Assembly: GCF_030272615.1 (NCBI RefSeq)
Contig: NC_081408.1
Coordinates: forward strand, 63,236,614 to 63,300,613
Direction: 5' to 3'
Origin: Cryptomeria japonica
Lineage: Eukaryota > Streptophyta > Pinopsida > Cupressales > Cupressaceae
DNA length: 64,000 bases
Under the pieces are notes generated by a model that saw only the letters and a program-made list of their open reading frames with translations, was not told the DNA's origin and searched no databases. Shown here one piece after another: positions 22,210-33,299 of this stretch. Position 1 is the first letter of the stretch, and each line of letters begins with the position of its first letter. The position numbers and the translations under genes were made by a program.

Positions 22210-23259
22210 TATTAGGTCTCATAGACAACTGAGAGGGGGGGGTGAATCAGTTGTCAAATAAATTCAAGCCAAAAACAACTTAACCAGACTTAATGCTTAA
22301 TACCGGTAAACCAAACTTTATGCCAATAGATAGTTTATCAGTTAATTGCAATATCGGTAAAGATTAATGCATGAAACAAAAAGACAATAACATCCACAAC
22401 ACATAACAGCAATGTTTGTACGTGGAAACCCTGTAAGGGGAAAAACAATGGTGGGAAACCTTACCCACAATCAGATGATACTATTGTAGATAGTATATGT
22501 ATATAAATGGGGTCTACACATGCAGAAAGGCAAAGCACCTAGGGCTCACTGCTCAATCACAAATAGGAGTCACACTGACTACAATTTGATGGTTAAATCT
22601 AATAATGATGTACTGCTCAAAATAGCATCTTCATATACTAGATTCAATACCAATTTAGTTTTGATATGCCTTTACAAAATCTTTACTTCACCTTCAAATG
22701 ATGTTTGCGTGTATAGCTCTGCTTATTCTCACATATACCTTCTTACATTTCCTTTTCCCAATCACATACCAATCTTACAAATAAGATCTTACATATATAC
22801 CATAACCTAAGACCAATTTTAGTAGGTCATCTATAAAAGACATTACAATAAATCAACAACTAATGCAATATATGATTCAACATATTGGCTTAATGCATTT
22901 AGAACAATAATAAATCATCTCCATAGCATGTTGTGCTGATTTGGAATAGATAAGCCTGTCAGTGCATAACCTGGACCTATTTGCCGATAACAACAAATAT
23001 GCAAATACAAATATACCAATGAACAAATCTCCAAGGCAAAGTGTCCAAATGATGTCTTCAACATAACCAAGTGTTTTTCATGTTATTCCAAGTGTAGGTG
23101 AACAATATATCCTCCCAGTGTACTAGATACCGGTGACTGTGCATAAGTCACTTGCTTGTCAGTCAACATTGTCGATTCTCCGAAGTGCTAGATTTGATAA
23201 GTGTGAATAGGTGTTGACATAAATGACAAAACCATACTAATATAACCAAAATACCAACA
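22210..23259 (-). repeat. Copia-2 5' LTR
   Basis: 1050 bp, pairs with 15700-16766; ends ATACCAACA followed by the duplication GAATC at 23260-23264. Confidence 0.88.
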
Positions 23260-23264
23260 GAATC

Positions 23265-24372
23265 AGTGCAATTAAAAATAATACAAATCTGATTATAAAT
23301 TTCACCAACTTAAAATTCAACAGGGATATAAAAAATAAGACCAAATATGCAATCACCCAATAAAATATAGATCACATAACACAAGAGATTTATACATGGA
23401 AAACCAAAAGGGAAAAACCACAGTGGGAGTTAATACCCACAAAGATCCACTATCTACAGTATAGAGATTTGACTGGTTAAGGCCTTACAATTACCCTGTT
23501 TAGTGCACACCCGGTTAAAAGTGTCTTAGCCTGGTTAAGAGATATTAAATAAGGTCTATTAGGACCAGCCCTATTAGGAGCTACCCAAGTTACTGGGATT
23601 TACAAACATGAGCTAATGTGTCACCTGGTTAGAGGATTTAACCTTTGGACGTGTGAGGATCCTACCGTACCCTATAAGGAATGACCTTGTGAGAGGATTT
23701 TCTTTATGAAACTATTAGGGAGACAACAAGTTCAAATGATATATGTTTAACACCTTTAGTGTCTGATAAGATCCACTTCAGAACATTAAAACATCACCAA
23801 TACTTAATATCAAAACTCCTCTGATCACAACACAATTAGAAATACAAAATTCGCTAATGATTTCTCACATACATGTATTCATATACTCTACCAACTTCAT
23901 ACCTCATCACACATATTATAAACAATATTTAGTCAGCTACAACCTTGGAACAATTTCCTAGGTTCAATGAATCTAGACAAACTTGCATTTCACACCTTGC
24001 ATAAAACATCCACCGACATAACAAATCAAATCTTGTGTCGGTTTACCAATCTAAGTGATTTTCATCACTACCGGTTAAGTTTCTAGAATATCTTCTCTAT
24101 CAATCAAATCTTGTTCATCCAATCAAATCATCTCTTGCGATCACAAAAATAAGTCAATCTACCAGTCTTTATTATTTTTTGCAAAACTGCATCATCCAAC
24201 TCTTTTTGAATTTCCTGTACCGGTTTTCAGAATATAGCATTGGTTGCAATTTACCAGTTAATGTCCTAATTACCAATTTTGTGATAGACTGTCTCTGCTA
24301 CCAGTTATACCTCACCAACTGGACTACTAGACTCTAATGACTATAGAACCATAGTTTCCATCAATGACAACA
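23265..24372 (-). repeat. Copia-3 5' LTR, remainder
   Basis: Continues the LTR interrupted at 15699. Contains the block GAAAAACCACAGTGGGAGTTAA near 23412 and several CCGGTTAAG-like motifs, as in the Copia-1 LTR. Right boundary tentative. Confidence 0.55.
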
Positions 24373-25532
24373 TAAAGCTAATTCATCACTCAAGAATCTC
24401 ATCATTTTACAAATCAGATATGTACTAGTTGCATCAAGCAAACAATCATTACTGGTTCAGTTCAAATGCCAACATTATATACTTATTCCTTTCCCATATA
24501 CAATTTATTTCTCCCATTCCTTCATATAGAATGAAACATAAAGAAAACACTATTTTTCCAAAATAAATTACAAAAGGTAAAGATCCTCCAACCTATATCT
24601 AGAAGTGATGGTAATAACAATCGAATAAGCACAAAACAATCCAATTTCAAGCTCAAGCAATCAAGAATCCAAAATCTTCAAGCAATAATCATAGAAATGC
24701 CAACCCAGATAATGCACAACAAAAACCAATATATAAAAAAATTAAAACAAAGCTATTGAAATGCGTCGGCCAATCAAAATATTTCTAAGAACTATATTAT
24801 TTACCTACCTTGCATAATTTCGACGTAAGTATTATAAAATGGTTTAACCACTCAATCAACATAAAATAAAATATATTATTTACCTACCTTGCATAGTTTC
24901 GACGTAAGGATATTTTGTTTCTACAAAGAAGCTAAGGTTTTAAATATCAACTCAAAATTGGGGAAATATTACATACAAATTTTATGCACTTTCTGACTAG
25001 TAATGATGAAGTAGATCAATCCTCTCCTAGACAGAGAAAAATGGCATTTATGTCCCTTGTGTGATCCTAGCAAGCCAGGAGTCTCTCTTGAATTGGAAAA
25101 TTTGAGTACGATTGAATATAGATAGTTGGAAATTATCTACTTTCTCTATGTGTACTAGTTTTGTTCCTCATTTATGGATGATGGTTTCTTGCATGAACTA
25201 TATTTAGCTTCAAATGTTTTGATAAACTAAAGCAGATGGAGGTACGATCAATGGACAAGTGGAATGTTTCAGACAAAGATGATTTGGGTTTTTAGTTTTT
25301 CTCACAAGAAAATATCCTCTTGGATTACATCACAAATCTATCACATGTGCCTAAATAAATTAGTATGGGGCTCTCAAACTTCTTTTCCTATCGAAGCAGT
25401 GCCAATTCTTCTAAAAGAGCCATGGTATTGATAATTTTTCTACAGGGTGAATTTTATGAAATTCAACCATAGGGGATTGCACATCTTTTTTACCTCCATG
25501 ATGCATTCACAATTTCATATTCTGACATTGAT
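24373..25532. other. Unassigned AT-rich repeat DNA
   Basis: No gene seen. A 30-40-bp sequence (ATTATTTACCTACCTTGCAT, then TTTCGACGTAAG) occurs twice, near 24786-24822 and 24872-24908. Could be Copia-3 flank or an older, worn retroelement. Confidence 0.4.
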
Positions 25533-25868
25533 TTGGCAGTTCAAAGGATACTAGGGGAAGAACAGTTACTTGCCAACCCCTTTGCTTCTCCATCAATGAT
25601 CATGTCGAGATTGGCATCCATGACTTTGGACTTATCATTCTCAATAGACTTCACCAGGCTCATGGTTGGTTTGCTGGTACATACTTCCCTTTTTAGTTTG
25701 GAAGAGTTGAATGCTCAGTTGGCCACTTATGATTTCCACATAGGTGATGCATGGTTAGGAGGTATTTTTAATAGGTTTGAGATCATGCAAGAATCAGTAA
25801 CCAGGTTTGTGTATGTATCTTTTTTTCATGGTTTAAGGTTTGCTTCCCCAGTCCCCTTTTTCAATTAG
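25533..25868 (+). pseudogene. Unrecognised degraded ORF
   Basis: 111 open codons starting from a non-ATG codon. The frame carries protein-like composition (DLAVQRILGEEQLLANPF, LATYDFHIGDAWLGGIF) and similar-looking open stretches continue before and after across stops, including 26188-26400 (70 codons). This suggests a once longer coding region of perhaps 1 kb. I recognise no domain, TM segment or motif. It could be part of an old retroelement ORF or a decayed host-derived gene. Confidence 0.3.
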
Positions 25869-26187
25869 ATGTAGACATATGCATTTCAAATATGAGAGCC
25901 CCCATTTTCAAACACTTTGTATAGGTTCATATCTTTGTAGACCCTCATGGGTATGAGCTTTCTTTTCCCCATCCCGCAGACATTGCTTCCTCTCAAGAAT
26001 TGGGAAATGATTGTTGAAAGCATAACATGGAGAAATTATCCAATCCTTATTGGCTCAAGGAATGGGGCTCCTAATCTAACATTTTGGCACGATATACTTA
26101 TTTTTTGAGTGTGGCTAAGGTGAAACTCAATCCATTTTTTTGTGATTAAAGAATGATTAGTTTTTTTGATGAAGGGCTTGGGAGCAC

Positions 26188-26400
26188 TTGGACCTAGAAA
26201 GATACCTTATTTCCTTGTCCCTAGCCTTTGTTATTCTAGTTTACGGATATAGGATTGGTTATACTCGTAGTCTTTCTTCTATCAACTCTTTTAAGGAAGA
26301 AAATATTTTTGAGGCAATTTGTAGGGAACTTACTTTCTTGAATTTGATACAGTGGAAAGAATTTACTGAAGGAAGCAATCTATTGAGTTCTATGAGATGA
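26188..26400 (+). pseudogene. Unrecognised degraded ORF, second piece
   Basis: 70 open codons in the same strand as 25533-25868 and about 320 bases further on, ending SNLLSSMR. No domain recognised. Listed because it may belong with the preceding piece; it could also be chance. Confidence 0.2.
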
Positions 26401-27402
26401 CTCATGTGTATCATGAATTTGAGGCACAAGATAAGTATCAGATCTTATGTTTTAAGTAGTTTAGTGTGGCTCTTCGCAGGGCTGTGAGGACTTGTTTTTG
26501 TTACTTTCTAATAAAGTCCTCTCATCCTTATGATTTTTTTGTTTCTTGAATCATTTTATGTAGGGTGACCTCTTTTCTCCTCTTCTTTCTTTCATTTATC
26601 TTCTCTCTTATTGTAATATCTTTTATATATATAATATATTACAGGCTCTAGCTTTTTTTTTTTTAAATAAATCAATCTCAATGAACATTAATCAAGCCAA
26701 TACAAATAAATATTAAACAATCATCCAAATAAAAAAATTATCACACTATTAAATAAATCAACTACAGTATTAATACTATATTAATCAAATTCCAATTAAA
26801 TATTAATCGCATGCTCATGACACCTCAAGCAACCCGACATGGGGTCGAACAATGACACAAGACTCTAACCACCAACTTATGCCATGACACAACTAACAAG
26901 GTGAACAATGTAAGCCTAGAGTGTAAGAGGGAAACACATGCCATATCTGACAACTTACCATTGGGATAAGACACGCTCAGACCTGTGAGACTAGGTGGAG
27001 TCGATGCCTAGTACCTGCAATCCTACATCTACCACTAAACATAATACAACATATATATAACACATATGCATCATAAATGATCAGGCAAATGATAGAGAAT
27101 CACAACGTCATATCATACTCGCAATGAGTGGTATGACATCGTCCTATCATGAAGACACTAGAAGACAATCATAATGATTGTAGCATCAACTCAATCATCA
27201 TAATCATAGACTAGGGTTTGCATATTCATAATATCATCGAAATAACATAAGAAAAATGATCCATCATGATTAATGAACACATATAAACCATCAAATATAG
27301 GTCCATCGTCAATATAGTTTAAGGTGTATCAATAATCCACATAAGTCATCAAATAGCATATGTCCATATAAAGTATCTAGCATCATCAATAAATTTTGAG
27401 AT
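26401..27402. other. Unassigned repeat DNA left of Copia-4
   Basis: Non-coding AT-rich sequence with long A- and T-rich runs near 26635-26720. No gene. It is the left flank of Copia-4 and continues at 34191. Confidence 0.5.
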
Positions 27403-27407
27403 AGGAA

Positions 27408-28344
27408 TGTTGGCATATGGACACTCCAATGAGACATTGTGTGTGATTGAAGGTTTTGTCATTGATGGCAACCTTGCAATCCTATGGCAGTGGCAAGACA
27501 TTATACTGGCAAAGCATTACACAGGCAACCTTGCAATCCTATGGCACTAGCAAGACATTATACCGGCAAAGAATTACACAGGCAACCTTGCAATCCTATG
27601 GCACTGGCAAGACATTATACTGGCAAAGCATTACTCAAACAAAACAGTGCTTTGGCATCAAAAAAATCAATCTACACTGGCACCAGCACAGAAGATGTAC
27701 ACCGGCATAGAAGGAAATATGTATACCAGCACAGAGGTCGACAAGATTTTTGTTATGTAATATTTTGTTTATCATTGTAAGCCGACTTGGCAAATTGTAA
27801 AATGACTCTTGTATATAAAAGAGATCATTGTAGGCATTTGTAGGATATGGATAGAAAGCAATAAATAAATTACAAGGTAGACCTAATGTGTGAATTGTAG
27901 GTCAAGGGTATATGAAAAGAACAAAGCAAGAACCGGTACTAAATCTGGCATTGAAAATGCTATTGTAAAGCAGTACAAAATATTGGATTTGTGTAAATCC
28001 TCATTATAAGTCAGTGTGACTTCTTATTGAGCAGTGAGCTCTAGGCAGTTGGCCTTCCTACATGTGCAGGCCCCTATTGTAAGTAATATTCTCTTACTGG
28101 CTAGTAAGTGAATATTGTGGGTCACAAATCCCACCGAGGTTTTTCCCACACCGGGTATCCTCGTTAAACATCTTGTGTTATGGTGTTCTTTTCATGTGGA
28201 TGCTTTTGATTCTGTTATTTGCACTAATTCTTGCATACTAGTATACTGTTACTTTATATTCTGCATATTCAGTTTTAAGAAAATTTCATAACCGGTCAGA
28301 TACTGATTCACCCCCCCCTCTCAGTATCTGTGGGAACCCTAACA
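27408..28344 (+). repeat. Copia-4 5' LTR
   Basis: 937 bp, matches 33300-34185; contains three 57-bp units (the 3' LTR has two) and a C-run near 28310-28318. Confidence 0.9.
27467..27637 (+). repeat. 57-bp tandem repeat, three units, in Copia-4 5' LTR
   Basis: Units 27467-27523, 27524-27580 and 27581-27637, each starting GGCAACCTTGCAATCCTATG. The 3' LTR has two (33359-33415, 33416-33472). Copia-6 has only one divergent unit. Confidence 0.9.
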
Positions 28345-28346
28345 AT

Positions 28347-28359
28347 TGGTATCAGAGCC
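28347..28359 (+). other. Primer binding site (initiator tRNA-Met), Copia-4
   Basis: TGGTATCAGAGCC two bases after the 5' LTR. Confidence 0.88.
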
Positions 28360-28415
28360 TGGTCCTCTTTTTTCAGAAGCCTAATAGCTTGAGGAAGATC
28401 TTGACACTGGTAAAG

Positions 28416-29573
28416 ATGGAAAATCTGATGAAGCAACTTGAAGGAGCTCTTACTGACTATGATGCAGAGAAGTTGAAAAATATCAAATTAGAAAATGATT
28501 TAAAAGCAGCTCAGGACATTATTCAGGCACTTCAAGAAAATCTTACTGTTACAAGAAACAAGAGAAGAGAACTTTGTGAAAAATTGCAAAATGAAAATGA
28601 TGAAAAGGAATCACTAAATGATATGATAAGAAAATTGAAACAAGAGATCATGACAATAAAAAATGAAATGCAGGATATGACTATGAGATTCTGCAAAAAG
28701 ATTGAGGACAGGAAGAAGAATGAAGAAGAATTGACCAGAAGACTAGGTGATGCAGCAAATGAGAACACAAGACTTAGCTATGAAAATGATATGTTGAAGA
28801 CAGATCTGATGCATACTCAAAATGACTCGAATGAACTAATGAGACAAAAAGAGACCTTGGAAAGGGAATTGGAAACTGCAAATCAACACAAAGAAAAATT
28901 CAAGAAAAGCTTAGAAGAACTTGGTACCTTATTGAAGAATCAAAAACCCAAAGGTGACACTTCTAGAGTTGGATTTGAAGTTGGAGAAAGCTCCGGTACT
29001 GCAAATACCTAGGATCAAAGAAAACTGGTAAGACCCTCTAATACTTGCAAATTCAATGGAAAATGCTTTAACTGTAATAAATATGGTCATAGGGTAAATG
29101 AATGTAGATCTAGGAATTATCAAAACATCAATCCTCCCACTGGTCAATGCACCAAATGCAACAAAATTGGTCATAACTCTGAAAATTGCAGAATGAATGT
29201 AAGAAGTTATGTTTGTGGAAGATTTGGTCATTTATCAAATAAATGCAGAACACAAATCGGCATAGGTTATGGGAAAGCTATTCAGAAAAATAATGTAACT
29301 TGTTATGCATGTAACAAGATTGGTCATATTGCTAAATTCTATAGAAGTAAAGGTACACTGGTAGATAACAAAAGTACTAGCTTGAAAGGTAAAGAAAAGG
29401 TTGAAGAGGTTAAGCAAGAATTTTCAAAGCAATGGATTAGAAAAGGTGATCTAAATATTTGGGTTACTCCTCCATCGGTAGAACCAACAAATGCTTCATC
29501 GGCAGGACAATATGATGCTCCACCGGTAGGACAGAGCAATGCTCCACCGGCAGGATGTTCTTCATCAAAATGA
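28416..29573 (+). pseudogene. Copia-4 ORF1: coiled-coil protein with four CCHC zinc knuckles (gag-like)
   Basis: 386 codons from ATG at 28416, about 60 bases past the primer site, to the stop at 29571-29573, with one in-frame TAG at 29010-29012. Copia-6 has CAG at that place, so the TAG is a C-to-T change. Residues about 1-180 are a long heptad-rich coiled coil. Then come four knuckles: CFNCNKYGHRVNEC, CTKCNKIGHNSENC, one starting SYVCGRFGH (first Cys lost; kept in Copia-6) and CYACNKIGHIAKFY (last Cys lost; kept in Copia-6). The C-terminus holds short Pro/Gly repeats around PPVGQ/PPAG. Role by analogy: RNA binding and particle assembly. It lacks the usual copia gag domain seen in Copia-1, -2 and -5. 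Confidence 0.8.
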
Positions 29574-29879
29574 AGAAAATTATCTTGAGGGTTTGGCAAT
29601 TTAATGACACATGTGCTATTATTCCCTCGATTAGAGAAAAGAAGTTGAAAATCCTTCATTACCGGTAAATAAAGTTGAGTTAATACATTGCCGGCAAACA
29701 ATTAATGTGGTAGGTGGCAGAAAAGACTTTATAAAATAAGGTTTTTGGCTCCATTTCATTTCACTGTGAACTCAAACTTTCAGAGAGCGCGAAGATTTCT
29801 GAGCTAAGGCATTCCAAGCAAAGAGGCAAAGCACTTCAGCAATCAATCCATCCAAAGGCAGAAAAAGGTATTTATCATC
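29574..29879 (+). other. Spacer between ORF1 and ORF2, Copia-4
   Basis: 306 bases without an ORF, conserved in position in Copia-6. It may serve as leader for ORF2. Confidence 0.5.
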
Positions 29880-32800
29880 ATGGCATCCTCCTCTGCACCT
29901 GAATTCATAGCAAACCCTATAGTAGTCGAGGTTATAAAATGACCTAGGCCCGTGTTTCAGCTAGTTCCCGAGGTAGCTAAGAAAGATGACAGCACAGGTG
30001 CTTTTTCCCAAATTCCAAAGGGTGTTGTTTATGCAGAAGACCCTAGAATGTATATTCATTGCAACAGAGAAGAATTAGGTGATGAAGAAATCAAAAACAT
30101 GTATAAATCTGTTATATGTGACAATGTCAGAAATGTGAAACCTGAACATAAAATTGTTGAAACCCTAGGATTCACTGAAATCCTCTGCATTCCTGAATTT
30201 CCCAAGGAAGTGGTTAGGATAGTTCTTAGCAGAGTACATGGCTCATTCTTTTGGCTTGACTCAGTGCATAAAATTATAAAGGTAGCTATGAAAGCAGTAA
30301 CAGGGTTACCTTCCACCGGTACTAGACCCGACAAAACCAAGAAGGTCTCCAATGACCTAGTAATGAAACTAACTAGTGCAACATTCGACAAAAGATCATT
30401 GAGGGTTAATGATGTGACCAATACAAATGTGAGATTCATTAGCATGATTCTAGGTTACAAAGCAACTCATGCAAATAGGCTTAACTCTGTTTTGTGCTTA
30501 TGACATGGTTAAGGACAATGTGAAAATTGATATCTGTGAATGGTTAAAAGATGAGTTAATTGACAATTTGGCAAAAATCAAGAAGGATAAGAAAGGAACC
30601 TTTAGATTTGGAAATTTACTTGTATTCTTAATGCTACATATAACCAAACAGGCTCCTAGTATAGGCAACACGGATTTTGGATTTGACATACCAGTAGGAA
30701 AACAATTGTCTGACTTATTCAACAACATGGGTGAAAACAAAGAAAAGAATATCAATGAGTATTTTCAAGCACTAAAGGTCAAAATGAATAAGAGGATTAG
30801 ACTATCACAGGAAATTGTCAACAAATACAAGGATGATATATGCTTTGTAATCAAAAAGCATGAGATTTGGATGGAAGCAGTCATCCCAAGAACAATCTGG
30901 GTTACAGAGATGGGGTATGAAATAGATGACCACATAGTGGAAACTTATGCCAAAGCACTTCTGGAAGCCCCCAATGAACCAAAGGAAGAAGTATTTGGTA
31001 GTGCTGAGACCATCGAAAGTCAAATCCAATCTAAAAAGAGAGTAAAGAAAATTGAGGCATCTGTGAGGAAAGGAAGCAGGCAAGCAAAAGCCTTAAAAGA
31101 TGATGTATTAAAGAAAACAGCATAAAAGAAGAAGAGTTGGCAGCCCAACAGCCTAAAACTCATCTATCACCAGTAGATACCTCCTTAGAAGGAGATATGC
31201 CAACAACTTTCAAAAGAGTTGTTAGGAAAAGAGACACCTCACCGGTATCCACTCCTTCACCTAGAAGGACAAGACAGAAGCAACAAGTTGTAAGGTCTCC
31301 AGTCAAGAAAGCCACACCTAAGAAAAAGTTGACCCCAAAAAAGAAGAAGAAGACAAACACTGATTTGGCCCCTTTTGACATATTATTGAATGAGATCACA
31401 GAGGAAGGTAAATTGAAAAACATAGGGAAAATCTATGGCACCCTATTAGATGATGAGAAAGGACAAGTTGAGGAAAGTGTTATATTACACATGGACATGT
31501 ATAAAAAGTTTTTGATGCAAGTCCTAAATGAAATTCCTGATGAATTATACAAAAGACTTGAGGCCAGAAGGCAAGGAATAATTGAGTTGGATAAGAAAAT
31601 TAAAATAGAAAAATTACTTGCAGTATACCCGGTCAACTCACCTAAGGAAATTGATGATTTGATAGCTCAGGCCAACTAGACAATTTTTTCCACTGCACAC
31701 CGGCAAATATCACTAATGGCAGGTAGAGTTACTAAAGTTTCAAATGAAACAAAAGATGGCTAGGATAAATTCTTGATTGAAAAAGAAAAACAAGAAGAAT
31801 ATAGGAATCCCAAGCCCATTTTGGTATATCAAAAGGAAAAAGGGAAAGGTAAGGTTGGTGGACCACCAAGTATCGAGATTAAAGACAACTTACCCCCACC
31901 TCCTTTAAATACTCCATCGGTAAAAACAACAATTGCAAAAGATCAACCGACAGCTGAGAGCATGGACACAGAGGATAATAATCCTAATCCTGAAGTCCTA
32001 TATACTGTGAATGTTGATACTCAAAAAATCAACATAGTGGTAGATAAGGATACCACAGATAAATCTGATAACAAAGAGCAACTGGCAATAGGAAACAAAG
32101 AGCAACCGGCAACAGGAAACAAAGAGAAACCAACAACAGATTTAGAGAAAAAGATGGATTCTGGAACACAAATAGAGGAACAAACAGAGCTAAAGGCTCT
32201 AGAACAGATGCCACCGGTAAGAAATGATGCAAGAAAAACTGTGTTTAAAGAGATGGAAACACAAACAGACCTACCAGAGGTCAATACCAGCATGATGACT
32301 TCCACCGACACTTAGTTTATTCGGTCACCATCAAATATAACAGAGGTATTGCTCGAATCTATCAAGAAAATAACTGATTATAGCTCACAAGCATATAAAG
32401 AGATAGATGATTCAATTCCAGTTTTGAAATCAATAGCTCCAAATTGTAATATAGCCAACAAAGATTCTTTAGGCCAGTTGGATACACTTTGTAGATATAT
32501 TTCTGGAAATTTTGAGCAAACAAAGGTAGAAACTGTAAAGGAAAGTGTAGAAAAAGAGAAACAAAAATTCTTTGAGGAAGGAATAAAGAAGTGTAACAAG
32601 GAATTTGACACACTTCTACCGGAACTGTGTAATTTATTGAAAGAGTACAGAACTCTGTACAAAGACACCTGTAAGATAAACTTTTTGACCACGGATGTAG
32701 ACAAAAAGATGAGCAAGGTACAGGAAGAGATCAATAAACTTGCTTATAATTTTGTTAACTCACCCGATACATTATCAGTTTTTGAGGAAAAGATAACAAA

Positions 32801-33092
32801 TTTTGAGGAAGAATTGCTCAAATTAGAAAGAGAAAAAGAGAAAATAATAAACAAGGCAAAATTTTTGAGATCTAAACTAAGTCCAAGATTGGACTATTTA
32901 GCATCTCTGCGTAAGGAAATCTCAAAGGGACTAACACAGGGTAGCAAAACACCGGCAGAGCACTTGCAGCATCTCACCGGTACAGTACACAGAACTGAGA
33001 TAGCAATAAAGGAGACCAATAAGTTTATGGATGGTATAAACTTAATTTTGGGAGATATTCTTCAGATAATAACTACCCAACTACAAGGTTGA
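29880..33092 (+). pseudogene. Copia-4 ORF2: large unknown protein (env-like position)
   Basis: About 1070 codons from ATG at 29880 to TGA at 33090. Breaks: TGA 29940, a small deletion near 30490, a compensating shift near 31120, TAG 31677, TAG 31761, TAG 32313. Copia-6 reads through most of these. N-terminal third: a globular-looking region (PRMYIHC, LGFTEIL, VLSRVHGSFFWLD, AVTGLPS, DKRSLRVNDVT, FRFGNLLV). Middle: Lys/Arg- and Pro-rich, with a possible nuclear signal (KKKLTPKKKKK near 31318-31350). C-terminal 240 residues: coiled coil, ending TTQLQG. No TM segment is obvious. I know no family with certainty; the N-terminal third loosely recalls the 'putative plant transposon protein' or env-like ORFs of plant retroelements. 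Confidence 0.65.
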
Positions 33093-33299
33093 GGTTATGA
33101 ATTGGTACAACTATAAAATCTACTAACCTTTGTCATTGATGCCAAAGGGGGAGTAGTAGATGAGAAAATTCAAAACACAGGGATCACATGCTCAGGGTGA
33201 GCTCTCACATTTTTGGTAACATTTTTTTTGGTATACACATTTTTGGATATCTTTTTGAAATTTCTCATGAGTGTTGCCATCAATGCCAAAGGGGGAGAT
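33093..33299 (+). other. Copia-4 3' untranslated region with two polypurine tracts
   Basis: CCAAAGGGGGAGTAG at 33142-33156 and CCAAAGGGGGAGAT at 33286-33299, the latter touching the 3' LTR. Both are preceded by an ATTGATG or ATCAATG motif. Repeated tracts of this form are known from Sireviruses. Confidence 0.8.

Larger units (their letters stand above)
15700..23259 (-). mobile_element. Copia-2: full-length degenerate Sirevirus-like copia element
   Basis: 7560 bp, flanked by the 5-bp duplication GAATC. LTRs of 1067 bp (15700-16766, 3' LTR) and 1050 bp (22210-23259, 5' LTR). Order on the minus strand is gag, protease, integrase, RT, RNaseH, which defines Ty1/copia. Three polypurine-tract-like motifs precede the 3' LTR, a known hallmark of Sireviruses. 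A hAT-like transposon (19159-20022) splits the integrase. All ORFs carry stops or shifts, so it is not autonomous now. Confidence 0.88.
14914..24372 (-). mobile_element. Copia-3: coiled-coil-gag retrotransposon, 5' part, split by Copia-2
   Basis: The oldest layer of the left block. Minus strand. Visible parts: N-terminal half of a gag-like ORF (14914-15640), primer site (15644-15655), and a 5' LTR in two pieces (15656-15699 and 23265 to about 24372). Copia-1 cuts the coding part on the left and Copia-2 lies inside the LTR. The right LTR limit is placed at CAATGACAACA (24372), by analogy with Copia-1; a second candidate is CCAACA near 24472. Confidence 0.6.

Noticed and set aside
27447-27780. 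Two overlapping plus-strand ORFs with repeated residues in the Copia-4 LTR
   Set aside because: The 57-bp unit is divisible by three, so repeats in the LTR stay open by chance. The same happens at 33339-33576.
28532-32734. Long minus-strand ORFs opposite Copia-4 ORF1 and ORF2
   Set aside because: Shadows of the plus-strand coding sequence; they lack any domain and are not matched by conservation in Copia-6.
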